DNA from: an uncultured Pelagibacteraceae bacterium
GTDB taxonomy: Bacteria > Pseudomonadota > Alphaproteobacteria > Pelagibacterales > Pelagibacteraceae
Direction: 5' to 3'
DNA length: 12,246 nt
NCBI GenBank assembly: GCA_913052435.1
Contig: CAJXDV010000022.1
Location: forward strand, 1 to 12,246
The translations under genes were made by a program, and so were the position numbers. Below, piece after piece: positions 7,401-12,246 of the stretch. Each line of letters opens with the position of its first letter. Within the stretch, counting starts at the first letter, position 1. The notes beneath the pieces are model-generated. The model made no database searches, had not been told where the DNA came from, and saw nothing but the letters and a program-made list of their open reading frames with translations.

Positions 7401-8957
7401 ATAGTGGTAAAGAGGTCGATACTTATCAGATAAAACTGCTAGCGGAGTGTCGTCTCCCATTGATCCAGTTGCTTCTTTTGCATCCTCTGCCATTGGATGA
7501 AGAATTAATTCTAAATCCTCGATACTATAACCAAAGCAATGTTGAAGATTTCTTAACTCTTTTCCTGCAAATTCATTGTTTTCATTTTCTATAGGAAATT
7601 TTTTATCTAAGTCTATGATCTGATTATTAAAATGTTTATATTCTTTTGCTAGATAATTTTTAATTTCACTATTTGTATAAACTTTTCCTTTTTCTATTCT
7701 AACACCTATTATTTCACCAGGTCCTAATCTACCTTTGGTAACAATTTTTTTTTCATTTATATCAACCATGCCTGTCTCGGAACCTGCAAATAATAGTTTA
7801 TCTCTAGTGACGGTATATCTTAATGGTCTTAAACCATTTCTATCAGCTGCGGCTATAACCCATTCATTATCGGTTGCGGCAATTGCAGCAGGACCATCCC
7901 ATGGTTCCATTGTGCTATTTAGAAAATTAAACAATTGTAAATGATCTCTTGGAAGTATTTTATTTTTTTTAGACCATGCGTCGGGTATCAATAATAATTT
8001 TGCTAATGGTGCCGGTTGACCTGAAATATTTAATAATTCAAAAACATTATCAAGTGAGGCAGAATCTGAATTTCCCGATGGTATAACTGGTTTTAAATTT
8101 TCCATATCATCAAACAAAGGACTGAACATTTCTTGTTCATGAACTTTCATCCAATTAATATTTCCTTTTAGAGTATTAATTTCACCATTATGTGCTATGG
8201 ATCTAAAAGGTTGCGCCAAATCCCAGCTTGGTGCAGTATTTGTTGAAAATCTTTGATGGAAAATTGCATATCTTGAGATAAATCTCTCATCATTTAGATC
8301 GGTGTAAAAATCAGATAGCGCTTCTGCTAGGAACATGCCTTTGTAAATTATTGATTTGGAACTAAATGAACAAATATAAAATCCATAAAGCTGGTTATCT
8401 AAAGCTTCTTTTTCAATTCTTCTTCTAGTTTCGTAAAGAATTCTTTCTAAAACTTTTCCTGTAATACTTTTATCGTTATGAGTGAATAAAACTTGTGCAA
8501 TTTCTGGTCTAGTTAATTCTGCTTTATCACCTAATACCGAAGGGTTAACTGGTACTTGTCGCCAACCATATATATTAAAATTTTTTTTTGTTAACTCGCT
8601 TTCTACGATTGTTCTTGATTGTTCTTGACCTTGATAATCGTTTCTGGGTAAAAAAATCATACCAACACATAAATCTGAATTATTGTGTTTATGTCCGGTT
8701 ACTTCTATTTTTTCTATAAAAAAGTCTGTTGGTATCTCTATGTGAATACCTGCGCCATCACCTGTTTTTCCGTCAGCATCAATTGCTCCTCTATGCCATA
8801 CTGCTTTTAGTGCCTTAATACCGTACTCCACAACTTTTCTTGATTTTACACCTTCGGTTGATGCTACTAGTCCAACGCCGCATGAATCGTGTTCCATTGA
8901 CTCATTGTAAACTGAATTTTTTTTTAAAAGATTTAAATTTTTTTTTCTTATATCCAT
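4461..8957 (-). CDS. gltB: Glutamate synthase (NADPH) large (alpha) subunit
   Basis: The GOGAT alpha subunit turns glutamine plus 2-oxoglutarate into two glutamates, using electrons from GltD; with glutamine synthetase this assimilates ammonia. Its 1498 residues cover all expected domains. The class II glutaminase domain (about 26-430) has nucleophile C26 in MEHDSCGVGL, HQRFSTN at 234-240, HNGEIN at 256-261 and SDSASLDN at 297-304. A central domain follows (about 470-770). The FMN/2-oxoglutarate synthase domain (about 830-1200) has SGHSGGTGASP at 1042-1052. The 3Fe-4S ligands are C1120, C1126 and C1131, and the GXGXG beta-helix lies at about 1255-1450. Residues 1-25 would be a propeptide removed to expose Cys26, as in homologues. 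The ATG at 8955-8957 shares its A with the gltD stop (TAATG), indicating translational coupling. Met21 (8895-8897) is a possible internal start. The gene ends with TAG at 4461-4463, 7 bp from the convergent hydrolase gene, and no terminator hairpin is visible. Confidence 0.97.
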   Translation of the reverse strand: MDIRKKNLNLLKKNSVYNESMEHDSCGVGLVASTEGVKSRKVVEYGIKALKAVWHRGAIDADGKTGDGAGIHIEIPTDFFIEKIEVTGHKHNNSDLCVGMIFLPRNDYQGQEQSRTIVESELTKKNFNIYGWRQVPVNPSVLGDKAELTRPEIAQVLFTHNDKSITGKVLERILYETRRRIEKEALDNQLYGFYICSFSSKSIIYKGMFLAEALSDFYTDLNDERFISRYAIFHQRFSTNTAPSWDLAQPFRSIAHNGEINTLKGNINWMKVHEQEMFSPLFDDMENLKPVIPSGNSDSASLDNVFELLNISGQPAPLAKLLLIPDAWSKKNKILPRDHLQLFNFLNSTMEPWDGPAAIAATDNEWVIAAADRNGLRPLRYTVTRDKLLFAGSETGMVDINEKKIVTKGRLGPGEIIGVRIEKGKVYTNSEIKNYLAKEYKHFNNQIIDLDKKFPIENENNEFAGKELRNLQHCFGYSIEDLELILHPMAEDAKEATGSMGDDTPLAVLSDKYRPLYHYFRQNFSQVTNPPIDSLRENKVMSLKTRLGNLGNILDFDNLTKENIYVLDIPILSNSQFEKFIKYFGGNYRILDCTFDKKDELENALSNLKNKAEQSVREGIKQIILTDKNISKEKLPIPMLLCIGAINTHLINLGLRGHVSINVQTGDALDTHSFATLIGVGATTVNPYLAFDSLYQRYEKKLFGNLNFDECVSRYIKSVNLGLLKIMSKMGISVLSSYRGGCNFETVGLSRTIVKDYFPGVLSKISGIGLTGIEKKIRKIHKEAFGSTSNILPIGGIYRYRKNGETHQYQGKLIHLLQTAVTEKSYEVYKKYVKGIYSLKPISLRDLIDFKIKNPISINEVEPVKNILKRFGSGSMSHGALSKEAHETLAIGMNRIKGASCSGEGGENEERFKVMENGDSANSRVKQIASARFGVTINYLNNCNEIEIKIAQGAKPGEGGQLPGFKVTDEIAKLRHSTPGVTLISPPPHHDIYSIEDLAQLIYDLKQINPKARIGVKLVASSGIGTIAAGVAKAKADIILISGHSGGTGASPQTSVKYVGIPWEMGLTEVNQVLTLNNLRHKVTLRTDGGIKTGRDVVIAAMMGAEEYGVATTALVAMGCIMVRQCHSNTCPVGVCTQDKKLREKFKGTPDKIVNLFTFIAEEIREILANLGFKSLNEIIGRTDLLRQVSKGSSNLDDLDLNPLFVQADPGPNKRYCENATINSVPDTLDQKIWSEIEQSIDKNEDIEKEFQIKNTYRAVGTRISYHLYKKFGNDGLKENSISLNFKGSAGQSFGAFGFKGLKLNLKGDANDYVGKGLSGGTIVIKLQDESNLISHDNTIIGNTVLYGATSGNLYAAGQAGERFAVRNSGATAVIEGCDSNGCEYMTGGNVVILGEVGDNFAAGMTGGMAFVYDLSNKFEKKVNPESVVWQRPETEFWKSFIKDLISNHVKETNSNFAKKILENYENEITNFFQVCPKEMLDKLDNPITFKKTLGIAS

Positions 8958-10390
8958 TAAGCTACTTTTTGTTTTTGTTTAGATTGTAAATAACTATCAA
9001 TCGAGAATGCAGCATCTCTACCATCTTTAATTGCCCAAACAACTAGAGAAGCTCCTCTAACAATATCTCCAGCTGCAAAAACTCCTGGAATGTTTGTTTC
9101 CATTGTATCAAAGTCTACTTTGACTGTTCTCCATTTTGTAATTTGAAGTCTATCTTCATCAAAAAGTTTAGGAAGTTCCTCTGGATCAAATCCTAAAGCT
9201 TTTATTACTAGGTCAGCTTTTATTTCAAACTCTGAATTTTCTTTAACTATCGGTTTTCTTCTTCCGCTATCATCTGGTTCTCCTAGTTCCATCTTATCAA
9301 CAATTAAACTCTGAACTTTATTAGTACCTTTAAATTCTTTAGGATTACTTAACCATATAAATTCTACGCCCTCTTCTTCTGCGTTAGTAACTTCTCTTGC
9401 CGAGCCAGGCATATTTTCTTTATCACGTCTATAAATACATTTTACAGATTTAGCATTTTGTCTTATTGAAGTTCTCACACAATCCATGGCTGTATCTCCG
9501 CCACCAATAACCACTACATTTTTATCTTTAGCATCCAAAGTTCCATTATCGAACATTTCAACTTTATCACCCAATCCTTTTCTGTTTGACGCTGTTAAAA
9601 ATTCCATTGCTGGAAAAATATTACTTAAATCATTACCCGGCACGCTAACTTCTCTTGCCTTGTAAACACCTGTAGCAATTAAAATTGCATCATGTTTATC
9701 TCTTAATTGTTTTAAGTTTGAGTCTTTTCCAACTTCAAAATTATGTACAAACTTTATTCCTCCGTCTTTTAAAAGTTTGATTCTTCTTTCAACTACTTGT
9801 TTTTCTAATTTAAAATTTGGAATACCATATATAAGCAATCCTCCTGCTCTATCATAGCGATCGTAAATAGTAATTTGATAACCTTTTTTTCTAAGTTCCT
9901 CACCACAAGCTAATCCTGCTGAACCAGCTCCTATAATTCCGATACTTTGATCTATTTCATTAGTTACCTCAATTGGTTTTACCCATCCATTTTCCCAAGC
10001 TGTTTCAGTAATATATTTCTCAATTGATCCAATGGTAACCGTACCATGGCCAGATTGCTCAATTACGCAATTTCCTTCACATAATCTATCTTGGGGACAA
10101 ATTCTGCCGCATACTTCTGGCATGTTATTTGTACTTTGAGATAACTGGTATGCCTCTTCATGTCTACCTTCGGCAGTTAATTTTAGCCAATCAGGAATAT
10201 TATTACTTAATGGGCAGTGAACCTGACAAAAAGGAACGCCGCACTGTGAGCATCTACTTGACTGCTCCTTAGCCCTTTCATTGATAAATTCCTTATATAT
10301 TTCATTAAAATCCTGTTTTCTTTCAATTTTATCCCTTTTGGGTGGGTTTTGTTGACCTATATTTACGAATTTTAACATTTTTTGGATCAT
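8957..10390 (-). CDS. gltD: Glutamate synthase (NADPH) small (beta) subunit
   Basis: GltD oxidises NADPH on FAD and passes electrons through iron-sulfur clusters to the GltB FMN. Numbered from the ATG at 10388-10390 (477 residues; family about 470-485), the N-terminal cluster domain has C47, C50, C55, C59 and C94, C98, C104, C108, the ligands of two [4Fe-4S] clusters. The FAD Rossmann motif is GAGSAG at 154-159, the NADPH motif GGGDTA at 296-301, and the second FAD contact AAGDI ends at about 443. The frame stays open to a TTG at 10409-10411 (484 residues), which has an AGG 6 nt upstream. Another ATG is at 10376-10378. I prefer 10390 because MIQKMLKFV resembles the start of alphaproteobacterial GltD as I remember it. 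The gene precedes gltB and overlaps it by 1 nt, the reverse of the E. coli gltB-gltD order. Standalone relatives (NADPH oxidoreductases) are excluded by the adjacent gltB. Confidence 0.96.
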   Translation of the reverse strand: MIQKMLKFVNIGQQNPPKRDKIERKQDFNEIYKEFINERAKEQSSRCSQCGVPFCQVHCPLSNNIPDWLKLTAEGRHEEAYQLSQSTNNMPEVCGRICPQDRLCEGNCVIEQSGHGTVTIGSIEKYITETAWENGWVKPIEVTNEIDQSIGIIGAGSAGLACGEELRKKGYQITIYDRYDRAGGLLIYGIPNFKLEKQVVERRIKLLKDGGIKFVHNFEVGKDSNLKQLRDKHDAILIATGVYKAREVSVPGNDLSNIFPAMEFLTASNRKGLGDKVEMFDNGTLDAKDKNVVVIGGGDTAMDCVRTSIRQNAKSVKCIYRRDKENMPGSAREVTNAEEEGVEFIWLSNPKEFKGTNKVQSLIVDKMELGEPDDSGRRKPIVKENSEFEIKADLVIKALGFDPEELPKLFDEDRLQITKWRTVKVDFDTMETNIPGVFAAGDIVRGASLVVWAIKDGRDAAFSIDSYLQSKQKQKVA

Positions 10391-10496
10391 AGGATTTGGT
10401 ATATATCTCAATAATAACCTAATATAAACTATAATAAGGTCATAATTACTGACTTATTTTATCAAAATTTATTGTATTTTATGGCTTTTTTAAATT

Positions 10497-10515
10497 TTGC
10501 ATATTTGTTATGCAA
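10497..10515. promoter_or_regulatory. Inverted repeat, candidate operator between gltD and uppP
   Basis: TTGCATA (10497-10503) and TATGCAA (10509-10515) form a perfect 7-bp inverted repeat around the 5-bp centre TTTGT. The symmetry and size (19 bp) fit a dimeric repressor or activator site. It lies about 60 bp upstream of uppP and about 115 bp upstream of gltD. A second palindrome, CAATTA-AG-TAATTG (10513-10526), overlaps its right edge. No regulator can be named from the sequence, and a weak RNA hairpin or chance are alternatives. Confidence 0.4.
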
Positions 10516-10564
10516 TTAAGTAATTGCCTTATTTAAGTAATTATTTGATTATCAATTAGTAATT
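10516..10564 (+). repeat. Direct repeat of TTAAGTAATT upstream of uppP
   Basis: TTAAGTAATT occurs at 10516-10525 and exactly again at 10533-10542, a 17-bp period. A shortened copy, TTAGTAATT, lies at 10556-10564, next to the uppP start. The copies surround the candidate uppP promoter. They might be a regulator array, but all are A+T-rich and could be chance. Confidence 0.4.
10524..10552 (+). promoter_or_regulatory. Candidate uppP promoter
   Basis: TTGCCT (10524-10529, four of six to the -35 consensus) and GATTAT (10547-10552, four of six to the -10 consensus) are 17 bp apart. Transcription would begin near 10559, leaving a leader of only about 8 nt before the ATG at 10567. Both hexamers are imperfect. 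Confidence 0.25.
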
Positions 10565-10566
10565 TA

Positions 10567-11334
10567 ATGATTTCAAAATACTTTGAAGCTTCAATTTTAG
10601 CCTTTGTTCAGGGTTTTTCTGAATTTATTCCGGTAAGTTCCTCAGCTCATTTAATAATTATATCTAAAATTCATGAATTCAATATTAGCTCTTTACAGCT
10701 AGATATAAGTCTTCATTTAGGATCACTATTAGCAATTATATTTTATTTTAGAGATGATTTATTAAATATTACTAATAATAAGAGTTTGGTTATATTGATA
10801 ATTTTAGGCTCAATTCCATTGGTCATCATTGGTTATATGTTCTATTCAACCGGCCTAATAGATTATTTAAGAAATCTAAAAATTATAGCATGGACCACAT
10901 TGTTATTTGGAATACTTTTGTATTTTGCTGATAAATCACAAATAAAAAATAAAATAGACACAAGTCTAAATTATAAGAGCATTTTAATTATTGGTTTGTT
11001 ACAAGTGCTAGCAATTATACCTGGAGTTAGCAGATCTGGGATAGTTATAACAACTTCACGATTTTTAAATTTTGATAGAGTAGACTCTTCAAAAATAGCT
11101 TTTTATCTTTCTATACCAGCTTTGGGAGGTGCAAGTTTTTTGGGTATTAAAGATGTTTTAAAAACTAACATAGATTTTAACTTAATATTTTTATTTTCAA
11201 TTATATTTTCATTTTTGATTTCGTATTTAACAATAAAATATTTCTTAATATATGTAAAAAATTTTAATTTAAAATTTTTTGTATACTATAGAGTTTTTTT
11301 AGCTCTAGTATTATTTGCTATTGTTTATACTTAG
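10567..11334 (+). CDS. uppP: Undecaprenyl-diphosphate phosphatase (UppP/BacA)
   Basis: This integral inner-membrane enzyme dephosphorylates undecaprenyl diphosphate, recycling the lipid carrier for peptidoglycan and surface polysaccharides. Family members confer bacitracin tolerance when abundant. The 255 residues are mildly shorter than E. coli BacA (273). Family motifs are intact: QGFSEFIPVSSSAH at 15-28, with the (E/Q)xxxE pair Q15/E19 and conserved Ser/His, and PGVSRSG at 152-158 with R156. Hydrophobic segments lie at about 8-33 (probably re-entrant), 49-60, 74-95, 104-121, 137-153, 175-194, 203-230 and 237-254, matching the polytopic UppP topology. The ATG at 10567 is the first Met. No Shine-Dalgarno sequence is evident. 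The gene is monocistronic here, divergent from gltD, and its last 17 bp overlap the 3' end of the convergent EamA gene. The PAP2-type phosphatases that share this activity are a different family and do not fit these motifs. Confidence 0.95.
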   Translation: MISKYFEASILAFVQGFSEFIPVSSSAHLIIISKIHEFNISSLQLDISLHLGSLLAIIFYFRDDLLNITNNKSLVILIILGSIPLVIIGYMFYSTGLIDYLRNLKIIAWTTLLFGILLYFADKSQIKNKIDTSLNYKSILIIGLLQVLAIIPGVSRSGIVITTSRFLNFDRVDSSKIAFYLSIPALGGASFLGIKDVLKTNIDFNLIFLFSIIFSFLISYLTIKYFLIYVKNFNLKFFVYYRVFLALVLFAIVYT

Positions 11335-12217
11335 TAGTTTCCATTTCAGGCAATAATTGAGATATGAGTACACCTGCAAGAATAAAACCACAACCTAAAA
11401 TATTATTAAGGTTTAAAATTTGGCTTAAAAGAATCCAAGCTGCAATAGTTGCAAAAACTCCTTCCAAAGAAAAAATAATTGCTGCAGGTGCAGGAGAGAT
11501 ATTTTTTTGTGCATAAATTTGAAGAACAAAAGCAATTCCCCCTGACAATATGCCAGCGTAAAGAATTTGAATTTTTTGATCCAAAATATTTTTTAAAATA
11601 AAATCTTCAAAAATTAGAGCTAGAATAATTGAGCAAGCGGATACTATTAATGTTTGGATTAAGCCTATTAAAATAGGAGCATTAAACTCTTCAATAATTT
11701 TACCTATAAAAATTATATGTAAACTCCAAAATATTGCACCTATAATAACCAAGGTATCACCTAGCCTAACTGTTGCATCGTAAAAATTTGTAAGTAAATA
11801 ACCTCCGATTACACATAAAATTACTGACGGCCATACACTCCAATGAATATTTTTTTTAAATAGAAAAAAAACTATTATTGGAACCATTGGTACGTAAAAA
11901 ATTGTAAAAAATGCAGCATTTGCAACGTCAGTGTATAATAAAGCTACTTGCTGAAAAACTGTTCCAAGAAATAAAAAAAATCCAATTAAAATTGATAAAT
12001 AAAAAAATTTAGTCCTGTTTTTAGAAACAACTTTATGAGTATTTTTTTTTTCCAATAATAAATAAAAAGGAACTAATGCTAAAAACCCTACAAAAAACCT
12101 AACACCATTAAAAACATAAGGCCCTATAACTTTCATGCCTGTATCCTGCGCTATAAAAGTAGTTCCCCAGATAAACGTGCAAATTAATGCACTAAATATT
12201 GATAGAGATTTTGACAT
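11318..12217 (-). CDS. EamA/DMT-superfamily permease
   Basis: This is an inner-membrane transporter of the drug/metabolite transporter superfamily, 299 residues with two tandem EamA repeats and about ten helices: 7-25, 31-54, 71-92, 98-120, 127-143, 150-172, 180-203, 216-236, 241-265 and 271-290. Typical features are FIWGTTFIAQ in helix 1, GVRF at 38-41 at the start of helix 2, the AAFFTIFYVPMVPI stretch in helix 4, and APAAIIFSLEGVFA in helix 9, the last two being equivalent positions of the two halves. Family members mostly export amino acids or other metabolites; the substrate cannot be read from sequence. The ATG is at 12215-12217. A TATAAA (minus strand, 12234-12239) about 17 bp upstream could be its -10 element. 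The gene is complete, ends with TAG at 11318-11320 and overlaps uppP tail to tail. Only 29 bp upstream of it are in the window. Confidence 0.92.
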   Translation of the reverse strand: MSKSLSIFSALICTFIWGTTFIAQDTGMKVIGPYVFNGVRFFVGFLALVPFYLLLEKKNTHKVVSKNRTKFFYLSILIGFFLFLGTVFQQVALLYTDVANAAFFTIFYVPMVPIIVFFLFKKNIHWSVWPSVILCVIGGYLLTNFYDATVRLGDTLVIIGAIFWSLHIIFIGKIIEEFNAPILIGLIQTLIVSACSIILALIFEDFILKNILDQKIQILYAGILSGGIAFVLQIYAQKNISPAPAAIIFSLEGVFATIAAWILLSQILNLNNILGCGFILAGVLISQLLPEMETTKYKQ

Positions 12218-12246
12218 TGAATTAAATTGCTAATTTATATGCAAAA

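Larger units (their letters stand above)
10391..10566. other. Divergent gltD-uppP intergenic region
   Basis: This is the largest spacer in the window (176 bp, or 155 bp if gltD uses the TTG at 10411). It must hold the promoters of gltD-gltB (minus) and uppP (plus). Minus-strand -10-like hexamers are TATATT (10421-10426) and TATAGT (10428-10433), neither with a convincing -35. A plus-strand TATAAT at 10430-10435 also lacks a -35. The uppP-proximal half contains an inverted repeat, a shorter palindrome and a direct repeat, listed separately. I see no small ORF, riboswitch-like fold or terminator. Confidence 0.6.

Noticed and set aside
7198..7944. Two short plus-strand frames (7198-7383 and 7735-7944) opposite gltB
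   Set aside because: Both are antisense to conserved GltB sequence and show no motif or translation signal.
10481..10502. Possible sigma-54 promoter (TGGC...TTGCAT) upstream of uppP
   Set aside because: The GG and GC are separated by 14 bases instead of the required 10, so the -24/-12 geometry fails.
10636..10650. SSSAH instead of the E. coli SSTGH in UppP as a damaged active site
   Set aside because: As far as I recall, Ser/Ala at these two positions is common in UppP homologues, and the Ser, His, Glu and Arg residues considered catalytic are retained.
11256..11282. A+T-only inverted repeat near the end of uppP, as a terminator
   Set aside because: It lies in coding sequence, has no G:C pairs and is expected in DNA of this composition.

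Overview
The window is strongly A+T-rich chromosomal DNA, packed with housekeeping genes and almost no spacer. The protein sequences look alphaproteobacterial: GltD and GltB resemble the NADPH-GOGAT subunits of that class. The combination of AT-driven Lys/Ile/Asn-rich proteins, tiny intergenic gaps and abutting or overlapping genes fits a streamlined marine SAR11 (Pelagibacterales) genome. That assignment is inference from sequence character, not a search result. I see no mobile element, CRISPR array, tRNA or rRNA, and no sign of recent transfer.

Layout. (1) Positions 39-3656, minus strand: a three-gene unit read in the order GT4-family glycosyltransferase, thrS (threonyl-tRNA synthetase), infC (translation initiation factor IF-3). 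The three genes share one reading frame and are separated only by their stop codons. (2) Positions 3698-4453, plus strand: one alpha/beta-hydrolase resembling mitochondrial ABHD10, divergent from the glycosyltransferase across 41 bp. (3) Positions 4461-10390, minus strand: gltD then gltB, encoding the small and large subunits of NADPH-dependent glutamate synthase, coupled by a TAATG overlap. (4) Positions 10567-11334, plus strand: uppP (undecaprenyl-diphosphate phosphatase), divergent from gltD across the only sizeable intergenic region (about 176 bp). That region carries an inverted repeat and a direct repeat. (5) Positions 11318-12217, minus strand: a ten-helix EamA/DMT permease whose 3' end overlaps uppP by 17 bp.

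Functionally the genes cover translation (ThrRS, IF-3), central ammonia assimilation (GOGAT, which with glutamine synthetase makes glutamate), cell-envelope carbohydrate and lipid-carrier metabolism (glycosyltransferase, UppP), a probable metabolite exporter and a thioesterase/esterase-like hydrolase. No gap exceeds 300 bp.

No convincing undescribed system is present. The points most worth a second look are the same-frame chain of three genes separated only by TAA codons, the ABHD10-like hydrolase, and the dyad and direct repeats between gltD and uppP.
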